64,000 nucleotides of DNA from Microbacterium sp. T32 (GCF_001619615.1 NZ_LQQP01000020.1:1-64000), one strand, 5' to 3'. Positions 17,003 to 26,342 are shown, numbered from the stretch's first letter. A program made the numbers and translations. The notes: a model not told the origin generated them from the letters alone.

Positions 17003-18388
17003 TCACTCGTCCGCCGAGGGTACGCGCACGGTGACGCGTGTGCCCTTCTCGACCTCGGATGCCAGGTCGACGGTGCCACCGTGCGCTTCGACGATCGCCT
17101 TCACGATCGCCAGCCCCAGACCCGTGCCGGTCTGTCGATCGCCGGTGACGAAGCGCTCGAACACCCGCGTTCGGATCTCCGGGGGCACTCCCCTGCCGTC
17201 GTCGCTCACCGTCAGCTCGACCCGACCGTCGACGGTCACCGCGGACAGCACCACGGTCACCCCCGGGCCGCCGTGGCGCAGAGCGTTCCCCATGAGATTC
17301 CGGACGACCTGCGTCCACGCCGCGCTATCTCCCCACACGGCCGCGCCCGCGGAGTCGGCCGCGAGAACGGTCGCCTCCGACTCCCACCGCGCCACCTCGT
17401 CCGCCGCCTCGCGGCACAGGGCGGCGAGGTCGACTCGCTCCCGCGCAGGGGCGGTGCTCTCGGCGCGGGCGAGCTGGCCGAGCTTGTCGACGATCACCCG
17501 CATCCGTTCCGATTCGTCGACGACGCTCTGGAACGCCTGGTCGGTCACGGCCGCCTCCCCCGCGCGCTGGAAGTGCAGCTCCGCCCACCCCTGGATCTTC
17601 GTCAGCGGCGTGCGGAGTTCGTGCGAGGCATCCGCGACGAACTGGCGCAGCCGCCGCTCCGTGGCATCCCTTCGCTCGTCCAGTTGCGCGATGGCGTCGG
17701 CGATCGCCTCGATCTCGACGAAGTCGGCCGCGGGCGGGTCGGCGAGGCCATCGAGCTCGCCGCGTTCGACGCGTCCGGCGAGCGCGGTGAACGACCGCGT
17801 CGTGCGCGAGACCACGGCGGTCACGACCGCGGCGGCCAGCACCAGGACGAGACCCAGCAGCGCCAGTGCCACCGCGGCGGACGCGGCGACGAGCCGGTCC
17901 GCCCCCTCCACCCCGATACCCACCAGGGCACCGGCCACGGGGATCTGCGTGCCGTCGTCGGCGAAGACGACGCCTCCCGGCAGCGAGATCTCGGTGAAGA
18001 GCAGCGTGCGCGACCCCACGTCCTGCCGCACGGTCTCCCCCGGCGACAGCGTCGAGGCCAGCGACTCGGCTACCGACACCGTCAGCGACGGGGTCGAGGT
18101 CGCGGCAACCACTCGTCCCTCGGCATCCATGAGGGCGACGACGGTGGATGCCGAGTCGCCCGCGTCGAAGTGACCCGCGTCGATGACCCGGATGCCATCG
18201 CGGTCGGCTCCCCACGTGCGCACCGCCTGGGCGGCGATCTCGACCTGCCGCTCGGCGTTGCGATCGGTGAGGACGCGCAATCCGCCGACGCTCACGATGC
18301 CCACGAGGATCATCGCGACCGCCACGACGGCCAGCAGCCGGTAGCGGAGCGCTCGAACCATCGACCGGCGGGCGGGGGGACGTGTCAT
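17003..18388 (-). CDS. Sensor histidine kinase (HAMP, HisKA)
   Basis: 461 aa. TM1 (LLAVVAVAMILVGIVSV), an extracytoplasmic sensor of about 130 residues, TM2 near residue 185, HAMP, then H-box FVADASHELRTPLTKIQGW, N-box NLMGNALRHG, G boxes DDGRGVPPE and GTGLGLAIV. Phosphorylates the regulator encoded upstream; its ATG overlaps that gene's stop (ATGA). The signal is unknown, but the neighbouring DUF2993 and MMPL genes suggest an envelope-related stimulus. Confidence 0.92.
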   Translation of the reverse strand: MTRPPARRSMVRALRYRLLAVVAVAMILVGIVSVGGLRVLTDRNAERQVEIAAQAVRTWGADRDGIRVIDAGHFDAGDSASTVVALMDAEGRVVAATSTPSLTVSVAESLASTLSPGETVRQDVGSRTLLFTEISLPGGVVFADDGTQIPVAGALVGIGVEGADRLVAASAAVALALLGLVLVLAAAVVTAVVSRTTRSFTALAGRVERGELDGLADPPAADFVEIEAIADAIAQLDERRDATERRLRQFVADASHELRTPLTKIQGWAELHFQRAGEAAVTDQAFQSVVDESERMRVIVDKLGQLARAESTAPARERVDLAALCREAADEVARWESEATVLAADSAGAAVWGDSAAWTQVVRNLMGNALRHGGPGVTVVLSAVTVDGRVELTVSDDGRGVPPEIRTRVFERFVTGDRQTGTGLGLAIVKAIVEAHGGTVDLASEVEKGTRVTVRVPSADE

Positions 18389-19092
18389 CCCTCCTCCTCG
18401 CGGAGGCAGTAGCCGAACCCCCGCACGGTCTGGATCAGCGGCGCACGACCCGCGTCGACCTTCTTGCGCAGGGTGGACACGGCCTTCTCGACGACCTCTC
18501 CCCCGCCGAAGTCGTACCCCCACACCTGCTCGAGGAGCTGACCGCGCGAGAGCACGCGCCCGCCGTTCTCGAGAAGGAACTGCAGCAGACGGAATTCGGT
18601 CGGTGTCAGCGCGAGCGAGGAACCGGCGCGCCACGCCCGGCGTCCTGCGAGATCCATCTCGACGTCGGAGTAGCGCAGCGTGTCGGGGTTGGCCGCCGGC
18701 ACCCGCGCGCGGCGCTGGACCGCCTCGATCCGAGCGATCACCTCTGACACGTGGAACGGCTTCGTCAGGAAGTCTTCGGCTCCGGCGCGCAGCCCGGCGA
18801 CCCGCCCGTCGAGATCGTCGATGGCGCTGAGCATCACGATCGCCGCCCCGGGGAGCGCGGCCCGGAGGGCGGCGACGATCTGCACGGCATCCGTCTCGGG
18901 CAGGAACCGGTCGAGCAGAACGGCGTCGAACTCCTGCGCGCGCGCAACCCGCAGGGCGTCGGCGGCCGTGCCCACGCTGGTGGTCACGTAGGCCGGTGGC
19001 GCCAGCACGGTCTCGAGCAGCGCGCAGATGCCGTCATCGTCGTCGACGATCAAGACCGCGACCGAATCCGTGCCCCGACGATCGCTGCTCAT
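18385..19092 (-). CDS. OmpR-type response regulator
   Basis: 235 aa from the ATG at 19092; a GTG two codons earlier is an alternative. Receiver domain with acidic pair (VDDDDG), phosphoacceptor Asp in AVLLDRFLPE, switch Thr/Ser in VMLSAID and Lys in FLTKPFHV. C-terminal winged helix (LTPTEFRLLQFLLENGGRVLS, VWGYDF, VSTLRKKV). Forms a two-component system with the coupled kinase and may control the DUF2993/MMPL genes downstream. Confidence 0.92.
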   Translation of the reverse strand: MSSDRRGTDSVAVLIVDDDDGICALLETVLAPPAYVTTSVGTAADALRVARAQEFDAVLLDRFLPETDAVQIVAALRAALPGAAIVMLSAIDDLDGRVAGLRAGAEDFLTKPFHVSEVIARIEAVQRRARVPAANPDTLRYSDVEMDLAGRRAWRAGSSLALTPTEFRLLQFLLENGGRVLSRGQLLEQVWGYDFGGGEVVEKAVSTLRKKVDAGRAPLIQTVRGFGYCLREEEG

Positions 19093-19144
19093 GCTCACCA
19101 GGGTAGGAGGCGAGGGGAGTCCCGGTTGCGCGCTCGGTCTGTCG

Positions 19145-20515
19145 TCACATCCCCGGCGCCATGTCGGCGAACCGGGAGTAGTGACCCTGGAACGCCACGG
19201 TGATCGTGTCCGTCGGACCGTTACGGTGCTTCGCCACGATCAGGTCGGCCTCACCGGCACGCGGCGAGTCCTTCTCGTACGCGGCCTCGCGGTGCAGGAG
19301 CACCACCATGTCGGCATCCTGCTCGATCGAGCCCGACTCACGCAGGTCGGACAGGGCCGGCTTCTTGTCGGCGCGCTGCTCGGCACCACGGTTCAGCTGC
19401 GACAGCGCGATGACGGGAACCTGAAGCTCTTTCGCCATCAGCTTCAGCGCACGCGAGAACTCGCTGACCTCCTGCTGACGCGACTCCACGCGCTTACCGC
19501 TCGTGAGCAGCTGCAGGTAGTCGATGACGACCATCTTCAGACCCTCTCGCTGCTTCAGGCGACGGCACTTCGCCCGGATCTCGACGAGCGTCATGTTCGG
19601 GCTGTCGTCGATGTACAGAGGCGCGTCGTTGATGCGACCGCGCGTCGCGGCGACCGTCGTCCAGTCGCGCGAATCGAGCGTGCCCTTGCGCATGCTCTGC
19701 AGCGGGATCGCGCCCTCGGCACTCAGCAGACGCATCGCGATCTCGCTGCGCCCCATCTCGAGCGAGAAGAAGATCGTCGGGGCGTTGCTCCGGATCGCCG
19801 CGGCGCGGGCGAAGTCCAGCGCGAGCGTCGACTTGCCCATGGCGGGACGCGCGGCGAGCACGATCATCTGCCCCGGGTGCAGACCGTTCGTCAGCTGATC
19901 GAGGCCGGCGAAGCCGGTCGGGATGCCGGTCATCGACCCGTCGCGACCGCGAGCGGCCTCGATCTCGTCGACCGCGGCATCCACCGCCACCGTCAGGGGG
20001 ATGTAGTCCTCGGCGCTGTCGTCGCCCGAGACGTTGTAGATCTCGGCCTGCGCGCTGTTGACGAGCTCGGTCGGGTCGCCCTCGCCCGCGTAGCCCATCT
20101 GCACGATGCGCGTCCCGGCCTCGACCAGGCGGCGCAGCAGCGCGCGCTCGGCGACGATCGACGCGTAGTACCCGGCGTTGGCCGCGGTCGGCACGATCGA
20201 GGTGAGCGTGTGCAGGTAGTCAGCGCCGCCGGCGCGCTGCAACTCACCGGTCTTGATGAGCTCGTCGGTGACCGCGACGACGTCGGTCGGCTCGCCGTGC
20301 GAGTACAGCGTGAGAATCGCCTCGAAGATCAGCTCGTGCTTCGGCACGTAGAAGTCGGGCCCGCGCAGCGTCTCGATGACGTCGGCCACCGCGTCCTTCG
20401 AGAGCAGCATGCCGCCCAGGGCGCTCTGCTCGGCGAGCATGTCGTGGGGCGGGGTGCGCTCCGGCCGGGGCTTGGCTCCCCCGAGACGCTCGTCGGCGAT
20501 GTCGGCAATCGACAC
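19145..20515 (-). CDS. dnaB: Replicative DNA helicase DnaB
   Basis: Hexameric 5'-3' helicase of the replisome, 456 aa, normal length without an intein. N-terminal primase-interacting domain (PHDMLAEQSALGGMLLSKDA), then the RecA-like domain: Walker A AARPAMGKST, Walker B VVIDYLQLL, arginine-finger/motif region ALSQLNRGAEQR and DLRESGSIEQDAD. The GTG at 20515 is set by AAGGAG five bases upstream; the longer in-frame start is unlikely. Separated here from rplI by cell-surface and metabolic genes. Its upstream region carries DnaA-box-like repeats. Confidence 0.97.
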   Translation of the reverse strand: MSIADIADERLGGAKPRPERTPPHDMLAEQSALGGMLLSKDAVADVIETLRGPDFYVPKHELIFEAILTLYSHGEPTDVVAVTDELIKTGELQRAGGADYLHTLTSIVPTAANAGYYASIVAERALLRRLVEAGTRIVQMGYAGEGDPTELVNSAQAEIYNVSGDDSAEDYIPLTVAVDAAVDEIEAARGRDGSMTGIPTGFAGLDQLTNGLHPGQMIVLAARPAMGKSTLALDFARAAAIRSNAPTIFFSLEMGRSEIAMRLLSAEGAIPLQSMRKGTLDSRDWTTVAATRGRINDAPLYIDDSPNMTLVEIRAKCRRLKQREGLKMVVIDYLQLLTSGKRVESRQQEVSEFSRALKLMAKELQVPVIALSQLNRGAEQRADKKPALSDLRESGSIEQDADMVVLLHREAAYEKDSPRAGEADLIVAKHRNGPTDTITVAFQGHYSRFADMAPGM

Positions 20516-21106
20516 AGGCACTCCTTCTCGGTATCGGACGCACTCCCCATCAGGACGATTCACGCACGCGAAGCGCAATGAACCTTCGGGATGTCGACCT
20601 CGGGCAGCATCGAATCACGGACCCCCGACATGGACGCGGGGTACGACACGGGTGTGCCCGATGGGATGCACCCACGCTAAGGACGACCCCTCCTCCACGC
20701 AAACAAGCCTGTGGATAACCCTGTGGAGAGTCTGCGAGAAACGCCGCGATTGCTGTGCACAACTCCTGTGGAGAACTCGGTGGATGATGTGGAATCTCTC
20801 GCGCAATACCTCCCCTGACCTGGACTTAATCTCTCCACAGAAAACCTGTGGGAATCCTGGTTGAAGCAGGAGTTGAAGGTTGCTCGACTTGACAAAAGTG
20901 TGTGGACAACCCGGGGGAAAACTCAGCGCCACGGATATCCAGAACGGCGCGCGGTGTCAAGTCATGTTCACGTGCGGCGTGTCGGTTGGTTACGCGGCAT
21001 CCACTTCGTGCTATCTGCGTGTTCGCTGAGACTCTGGCCTTCCCCGGGGCGCGGGCGTAAAGTCGCCCGTCAGAGATCACCGTCGATCGACTTTGGGGAG
21101 TCAGAC
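20516..21106. promoter_or_regulatory. Intergenic region with DnaA-box-like cluster
   Basis: No convincing gene. Between 20710 and 20909 lie eight 9-mers built on TGTGG(A): 20710-20718 (TGTGGATAA, a perfect TTATCCACA box), 20722, 20754 (TGTGCACAA), 20767, 20788, 20831 (minus strand), 20847, and 20901-20909 (TGTGGACAA, the actinobacterial TTGTCCACA box). The 590-base stretch has lower GC than its surroundings. It also holds the dnaB promoter side and the promoter of the surface gene at 21107. Confidence 0.55.
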
Positions 21107-22087
21107 ATGGATGCCGCGACCGGGCGAAGCGCATTCGGTGCGCTGCGTCTGCTCGGTCTGGCCTTCCTCGCTGCTCTCGCGTGGGTCGTTCTGTCGCTCA
21201 CTCTGTCGACCGCTTCCGCGTCCGCGAACGACGATTCGGGCTCGGGGCTTCTCGGTGCGGTCTCGAACACCGTGATCGGCACGACCGACACGGTGAGCGG
21301 GGTCGTCGACACCGTGGCATCCGTGGTCCAGGCCGTCGAGCCCGCGGCGGCTCCGGTCGTTCCCGCCCCCGTGAGCGCGCCCGTCCAGGCGGTGACCGAC
21401 ACCGTGAACGCGGTAGTCGACACGGTCGAGGACACCGCGGCGAGCGCTGTGAACACCGTCTCGGACGTCGCCGACTCGGGCGTCGTCGGAGCGGTCGTGA
21501 CCCCCGTCGTCGACACCGTCGTCTCGGTTCCCGTCGTGGGTGACGTCGTGTCGGGCATCGGCCTCGATGACGTCGTGACCGGCGTGGTCGACACGGTCGA
21601 CGGGACGCTTCCCGTCGTCGTCGGCGAGGCGCCCTCCACCGACCCGCTGCCGCCGGCCCTCCCCGGTGGCAGCGCCCAGCCCGTCGCCCCGGTCACGAGC
21701 GTCGATGCGGCAGCGCCCGTGGCCGCTCCCCCCGGAGCACCGGCCGCATCGGCAGAACCCACCGACGCCGTCCGGGCGACCGCCGCGTCCTTCGCCGCGG
21801 CCGCGAGCACCGCGTTCACCGAAGCCGGGTTCGTGGCCGGCGCGTCCGTCGACGGCTCCGCCCACACCGCGGCCCCTCCGGCCGAAACGCCTCCCGCGTA
21901 TAGCCTGGGCGATGGCATCCCGGGTTCTGCCTCGGCATCTTTCGCGTCCGGCGGAAGCGGCCCCGCGGCCGCGCGCCTCGACGACCGTTCGGGATCGCCG
22001 ACCTTCGTTCTTCTCTTCCGCAGCGCACTCGTCGACGACGATCTCCCCGGCGCTCCCACCTTCGCCACCGACGTCTCTCCCGACTGA
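21107..22087 (+). CDS. Secreted Val/Ala/Pro-rich surface protein
   Basis: 326 aa. An N-terminal TM or signal peptide (LGLAFLAALAWVVLSLTL, cleavage near ASASA) is followed by a low-complexity, valine-rich region with repeated (D/N)TV units (VVDTVASVV, AVVDTVEDT, VVDTVVSVP, VVDTVDGTL), then an Ala/Pro-rich tail. GGGGAG precedes the ATG at 21107. No sorting signal is seen. It precedes the chaplin-like wall protein by 81 bases, so the two probably form a surface-layer pair. Function unknown. Confidence 0.65.
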   Translation: MDAATGRSAFGALRLLGLAFLAALAWVVLSLTLSTASASANDDSGSGLLGAVSNTVIGTTDTVSGVVDTVASVVQAVEPAAAPVVPAPVSAPVQAVTDTVNAVVDTVEDTAASAVNTVSDVADSGVVGAVVTPVVDTVVSVPVVGDVVSGIGLDDVVTGVVDTVDGTLPVVVGEAPSTDPLPPALPGGSAQPVAPVTSVDAAAPVAAPPGAPAASAEPTDAVRATAASFAAAASTAFTEAGFVAGASVDGSAHTAAPPAETPPAYSLGDGIPGSASASFASGGSGPAAARLDDRSGSPTFVLLFRSALVDDDLPGAPTFATDVSPD

Positions 22088-22168
22088 GGCGGACCGCGTC
22101 GTGCCACGGCACGACAGACGGTCCCGCGCGTTCCGCGCACCCTCATTCACAACCAGGAGAGAACTCTC

Positions 22169-23686
22169 ATGCGCAAGATCTACTCGCGCGCCATTCTCGG
22201 CGCGCTGATCGGCGGCGGCTTGGCCGTCGTCGGAGCCGGCATCGCCAATGCCGCGGAGACGTCGGGCACCGACGGCCTCCTCTCGGGCGATCAGGCGATC
22301 ATCTCGGTCGACCTGCCCGTCACCATCGGCGGGAACGCCGTGTCGCTGATCGGCGACAGCCATTCCTCGGATGCCACCACCTCAGCGCCCGCGTCGGGGG
22401 GCTCCGGCGACGTGGTTACGGACGGCGGCGACAGCCTTCTCGGCGGCAACCAGGGCCTCGTGTCGGTGGACGTGCCCGTGACCGTCGGCGGGAACGCCGT
22501 GTCGGTCATCGGGGACAGCTCGTCGACGGATGCCAGCACCTCGACGCCCGCGTCGGGGGGCTCCGGTGACGTGGTTACGGACGGCGGTGACAGCGTCGGC
22601 GGCGGGAACCAGGCTTCCGTCCCCGTGTCGGTTCCGGTCACCGTCGGCGGGAACGCCGTATCGGTGATCGGTGACAGCTCGTCCACGGATGCCAGCACCG
22701 CCGGCGGCTCGGCCTCGGGCGGTTCCGGAGACGTCGAGACCGACGGCACCGACAGCCTCGGCGGCGGCAACCAGGCCGCGCTGCCCGTGTCGGTTCCGGT
22801 CACCATCGGCGGGAACGCCGTGTCGGTCATCGGCGACAGCACCTCCGAGCACGCCACCACCACCGGCGGCACCACGACGGGCGGTTCCGGTGACGTCACC
22901 ACCGACGGCACCGACAGCCTCCTGGGCGGCAACCAGGCGGTTCTTCCCATCTCGCTGCCCGTCACCATCGGCGGGAACGCCGTGTCGGTCATCGGCGACA
23001 GCACCTCCGAGCACGCCACCACCACCGGCGGCTCGGTTTCGGGTGGCGCGGGTGACGTGCTCACGGATGGCTCGGACAGCATCCTCGGCGGGAACCAGGC
23101 CGTGCTCCCGATCTCGCTGCCCGTCACCATCGGCGGCAACGCGATCTCCGGCATCGGCGACAGCACCTCCACCGACGCCACCACGACCGGCGGCACCCCG
23201 GGCGGCCTGCTCGGCGATGTCACCACCGACGGCTCGGACAGCATCCTCGGCGGCAACCAGCTGATCATCCCGATCAGCCTCCCGGTCACCATCGGCGGCA
23301 ACGCGGTCTCGGTCATCGGCGACAGCACCACGGACGGCTCGGAGACGGGCACCCCGGGTACCCCCGGAACGCCTGGCACCCCGGGAACCCCCGGCACCCC
23401 GGGCACTCCTGGAACCCCCGGCACCCCGGGCACTCCTGGAACCCCGGGAACGCCCGGGACCCCCGGCACCCCGGGAGCCCCGGGAACCCCCGGGACCCCC
23501 GGCGTCACCGGCTCGGTCGCCTCGGTGTCGTCGGTCTCGGCGGTGTCGTCCATGGCCTCGGGTAGCGGTCAGCTGGCCGTGACCGGGGTCGAGAGCGGCA
23601 TGCTCTGGATCCTGCTCAACGCCGCGCTGGTGATGCTCGGCCTCGGAGGCGTCCTGCTCGCCCGCCGTCGCCGCGCGATCGCCTGA
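22169..23686 (+). CDS. Chaplin-like repeat wall protein with PGT tract and LAVTG signal
   Basis: 505 aa. Signal peptide cleaved near residue 28 (GAGIANA). Seven repeats of about 50 residues follow, each GNQ...[15 protein letters not shown] plus a Ser/Thr/Gly linker. The core resembles the hydrophobic chaplin domain (GN...P(V/I)NVCGN.V.VVG) but lacks its cysteines. A collagen-like (GTP)n tract comes next, then LAVTG, a TM helix ([19 protein letters not shown]) and RRRR, a complete class E-type sortase signal. Likely wall-anchored and possibly self-assembling or surface-active; chaplin kinship is inference from the motif. Confidence 0.8.
   Translation: MRKIYSRAILGALIGGGLAVVGAGIANAAETSGTDGLLSGDQAIISVDLPVTIGGNAVSLIGDSHSSDATTSAPASGGSGDVVTDGGDSLLGGNQGLVSVDVPVTVGGNAVSVIGDSSSTDASTSTPASGGSGDVVTDGGDSVGGGNQASVPVSVPVTVGGNAVSVIGDSSSTDASTAGGSASGGSGDVETDGTDSLGGGNQAALPVSVPVTIGGNAVSVIGDSTSEHATTTGGTTTGGSGDVTTDGTDSLLGGNQAVLPISLPVTIGGNAVSVIGDSTSEHATTTGGSVSGGAGDVLTDGSDSILGGNQAVLPISLPVTIGGNAISGIGDSTSTDATTTGGTPGGLLGDVTTDGSDSILGGNQLIIPISLPVTIGGNAVSVIGDSTTDGSETGTPGTPGTPGTPGTPGTPGTPGTPGTPGTPGTPGTPGTPGTPGAPGTPGTPGVTGSVASVSSVSAVSSMASGSGQLAVTGVESGMLWILLNAALVMLGLGGVLLARRRRAIA
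22290..23330 (+). repeat. Seven in-frame tandem repeats (about 150 bp unit)
   Basis: The units encode the [11 protein letters not shown] repeats of the wall protein. Linkers vary but the core coding bases are nearly constant, so slippage or recombination may change the copy number. Confidence 0.85.
23349..23505 (+). repeat. (GTP)n collagen-like triplet tract
   Basis: About sixteen Gly-Thr-Pro or Gly-Ala-Pro codon triplets in a row, encoding a stiff stalk between the repeat domain and the sorting signal. The 9-bp DNA period (with GGNACCCCC variants) makes length variation and assembly collapse likely. Confidence 0.8.
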
Positions 23687-23693
23687 CACCGAC

Positions 23694-23720
23694 GTCGGGA
23701 GGGCTTCGGCACCTCCCGAC
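23694..23720 (+). terminator. Stem-loop after wall-protein gene
   Basis: GTCGGGAGG (23694-23702) pairs perfectly with CCTCCCGAC (23712-23720) around a 9-base loop, eight bases after the stop. No strong T-tract, as usual for high-GC actinobacterial terminators. Confidence 0.6.
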
Positions 23721-23721
23721 T

Positions 23722-23769
23722 CCGGCACCGGATGCCACCCCATTGGGGGGCGTGACATCCGGTGTCCGG
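23722..23769. repeat. Long imperfect palindrome
   Basis: Outer arms CCGGCACCGGATG and CATCCGGTGTCCGG with inner CACCCC/GGGGGG pairing around an ATT centre. It follows the stem-loop directly. It could be part of a compound terminator or a REP-like element. Confidence 0.5.
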
Positions 23770-24592
23770 TGTGTCCGGGCTCATCCCCACCTCCGCCGCG
23801 GGAGGAGAATCGCGGAGCGGAGGCTGCATGGCATCCATTCCGTCCTCCGCTGGCCGGATTTCCTCCCCTCGCCACCGCGCAGATCATCGGAACAGCCCGC
23901 GGGTGCAATTAGGGCTCGCTGCGACGCGAGGAGAATCGCCGAGCGGAGGACGCGGGGCATCCCTCCCGCCCTCCCTCCGCCGAATCCCCTCCCCCGTGCC
24001 CGCGGCACTCAGCCCGCCCCAATGCCATGGCGCTTCGCGCAGCATGGACCTCGTGGCATCCGCCCTCTCGGCCGGGAACCTGGATGCCATCACCCCCACG
24101 CCCGTGACGAAGGGAGGATCAGGGGCCAACGGAGGATCCCCGGGCGCAGAAACCACCCTCCGCTCCTCCCACACCCTCCGCCCCTCACACGAAACCGCGG
24201 CTCAGTCGTCCAGGCGCCAGTGCTCGAGACGCAGCAGAGAGGCGTGGCATCCCCACGCCCGTGAAGACGGGAGGGTCAGGGACGTACAGAGGAGCCGCGG
24301 CACCGCGAGCGTCCTCCGCCCCTCACACGCCCTCCGCCCCTCACACGCGCACCGGCTCACTCGCACGGCGGCGACGCCTGGCATCCGCCCTCTCGGCCGG
24401 GAACCTGAATGCCATCACCCCGCGCCCGCGAGGGAGCCCCCACGCCCGTGAGGAAGGGAGGACAGGGGGCCAACGGAGGAGCCCCGGCGCAGAAACCGCC
24501 CTCCGCTCCTCCCACATCCTCCGCCGGTCACGCGCGACGCCGCCCCGCGCCCACGAAGCCGCCCGCACGCGTCCGCACGCACCAAGAGCGGC
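23770..24592. repeat. Repeat-rich intergenic region with degenerate cupin tail
   Basis: No credible gene. Related blocks repeat: GGAGAATCG(C/G)CGAGCGGAGG near 23801-23830 and 23928-23950, and a longer unit at 24054-24230 and 24379-24622 that begins CATCCGCCCTCTCGGCCGGG. The first unit ends in a decayed copy of the last codons of the cupin gene (RLEHWRLDD then stop, minus strand, at 24202), while the second runs into the real gene (EDWRLAD). A third, poorer copy lies at about 24253-24340. Confidence 0.6.
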
Positions 24593-25024
24593 TCAGTCGG
24601 CGAGGCGCCAGTCTTCGAAACTGAATCCGGGCGAGACGAGGCAGCTCACCACGGCCTCGGTGTCGTCGATGAGGCGCGCGGACTGCCACACCCCCGCCGG
24701 CACCGTGGCCTGCAGCCGCTCCCCCGCCGCGAGGTCCGCGCCGAGCACCATCGACTCGGCGTCCGAAGGCGCGGAACCGGACCCCCCGAACGACAGCTCG
24801 AGGCGGCCCGGACCGTGCCACAGCCACACCTCGTCGCTCGTCACGACGTGCCACGCACTGTGCTCGCCGGGCGTGAGCAGGTAGTGGATGAGCGTCGCCG
24901 CGGGCCGCGCGCCCGCGGGGGTGTCGACGGCGTACGTGCCGGTCCACATGCGGCGGAACCACCCGCCCTCGGGGTGGGCTTCGAGGTCGAGGAGCTGGGC
25001 GGTGGTGGGGCGGTCGTCAGTCAC
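24593..25024 (-). CDS. Cupin_5 (DUF985) protein
   Basis: 143 aa, single beta-barrel cupin of the DUF985 family. Start region LLDLEAHPEGGWFRRMW, the cupin core HYLLTPGEHSAWHVVTSDEVWLWH with metal-ligand-type His/Glu, VPAGVWQSAR, and the conserved end LVSPGFSFEDWRLAD. The GTG at 25024 overlaps the amidohydrolase gene by 8 bases, so it is co-translated with it. Family members are putative sugar or nucleotide-sugar binding or epimerase-like proteins; the role here is unknown. Confidence 0.82.
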   Translation of the reverse strand: MTDDRPTTAQLLDLEAHPEGGWFRRMWTGTYAVDTPAGARPAATLIHYLLTPGEHSAWHVVTSDEVWLWHGPGRLELSFGGSGSAPSDAESMVLGADLAAGERLQATVPAGVWQSARLIDDTEAVVSCLVSPGFSFEDWRLAD

Positions 25025-26342
25025 GGGACACTCCGGTCTCTCGGGCGAAGGCGGGGGATGCGAAGCGCACGTCGCCGTCGATGAACGTCGCGGCCGCGCG
25101 CCCGGCGCCGTCGACGACGAGGTGCTCGAGCATGTCATCCGCCGCGGCGACGTCGATGTCGAAGAACGCGAGGTCGGCCACGGCGCCGACGGCGAGGTAG
25201 CCCGTGCGCTGCGGGCCGGTGTCGAGGCCCATGGCGTGTGCTCCGCCGAGCGTCGCGGCGCGCAGCAGCAGCGCGGCCAGGTCGCGGTGCGCGTAGCCCT
25301 GGTGCCGCGCGAGCCGGTGCAGCGCGGCCACATCTCCCAGCAGGTCGAGCGACGGAGACGACGACACCGAGTCGGTGCCGACCGCGATCGCGTTGCCCTC
25401 GACGAGGTACGCCGCGACGGGCGGCTCGTCGAGCCCGATCACGGCGTTCGACCGCGGGCACAGGGCAACGGTCGTCCCGCGCTGCCGTAGCACCGAACGG
25501 TCGCGGGCCGTCATGTAGACGCCGTGCGCGATGTGGCAGTCGGGTCCGAGGACGCCGAGCTCGTCGACGAACTCCGTCGCTCCCGTGCCGAAGCCCTCGT
25601 CGCGCAGCGCCTGGAAGCTCGCCGGACGCCGCTCGCGCCACGGCAGCGCCTCGCCGTGCTCACGCTCGAACGCGGCCTCGCCGAGGTGGATGTGCAGCCT
25701 GCTCCCCCGCTCGCGCACGATGTCGGGGATCTCCAGCGGCGGCTCGACGTCGAGCGAGTAGGGCGCGTGCGGTGACAGGCCGGTTCCGGGCGGCGACGGC
25801 AGCGAGTCCAGCCGCGCCTCGACCTCGGCCCTCCCCCGCTCGGCCCACGCGGCGTTGGTCCAGCTCATGACCTCCCAATAGGTGATGCCGTGCAGCCCCG
25901 CGTCGTGCAGCGCGGAGGCCGCTTCGACGTCGGTGACGATGTCGGCCACGGCGGTCGTGCCGGCAGCGATCATCTGGGCGGCGCCGGTCCTGGCATCCGC
26001 CGCCCAATCCAAGCCCGACTCGTAGACCGGCTGGAAGGCCGCGGCCCACTCCTCGAACCCCGCGTACGATCCCCGCCCGACCTCGGCCATGCCCGTGTAC
26101 TGCAGGTGCGAGTGCGCGTTGACGAGGCCGGGAGTCAGGATGCCGGGCCAGTGCACCTCGTCGAACTCCACGCCGCGCTGGCGCAGCTCGTGCCGCACCC
26201 ACTCGCGGTCACCGACGTGCCGGATGCGCCCGCCCGCGACAGCGATCGCCCCCTCGACGATCGGTGGGGCGGTGATCGGAAGGACGAGGGATGCCGAGTA
26301 CAGCACGACCCGCGGGCGCTCGGGTGCGCGATCGACGGTCAT
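25017..26342 (-). CDS. Amidohydrolase (ATZ/TRZ, aminohydrolase type)
   Basis: 441 aa, metal-dependent TIM-barrel deaminase/hydrolase. Metal ligands are visible in NAHSHLQY (HxH), the His of HIHLGE, HGVYM, and the Asp of VGTDSVSSS. SPHAPYS and CPRSNAVIG are family motifs. The composite beta domain is formed by the N- and C-termini. Related enzymes deaminate adenosine derivatives, cytosine, guanine or S-adenosylhomocysteine; the substrate cannot be read from sequence. The first gene of a two-gene unit with the cupin. Confidence 0.83.
   Translation of the reverse strand: MTVDRAPERPRVVLYSASLVLPITAPPIVEGAIAVAGGRIRHVGDREWVRHELRQRGVEFDEVHWPGILTPGLVNAHSHLQYTGMAEVGRGSYAGFEEWAAAFQPVYESGLDWAADARTGAAQMIAAGTTAVADIVTDVEAASALHDAGLHGITYWEVMSWTNAAWAERGRAEVEARLDSLPSPPGTGLSPHAPYSLDVEPPLEIPDIVRERGSRLHIHLGEAAFEREHGEALPWRERRPASFQALRDEGFGTGATEFVDELGVLGPDCHIAHGVYMTARDRSVLRQRGTTVALCPRSNAVIGLDEPPVAAYLVEGNAIAVGTDSVSSSPSLDLLGDVAALHRLARHQGYAHRDLAALLLRAATLGGAHAMGLDTGPQRTGYLAVGAVADLAFFDIDVAAADDMLEHLVVDGAGRAAATFIDGDVRFASPAFARETGVSRD

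Noticed and set aside
20516..21106. Main chromosomal oriC
   Set aside because: No dnaA or dnaN next to it; DnaA boxes alone are not enough. Kept only as a DnaA-box cluster.
22290..23505. Possible CRISPR-like array from regular repeats
   Set aside because: Repeats are in-frame codons of a secreted protein, units are about 150 or 9 bp, and no cas genes are present.
22291..23553. 420-codon minus-strand frame opposite the repeat wall protein
   Set aside because: It is the antisense of in-frame tandem repeats; its composition ([16 protein letters not shown]) mirrors the sense repeats and it has no start signal.
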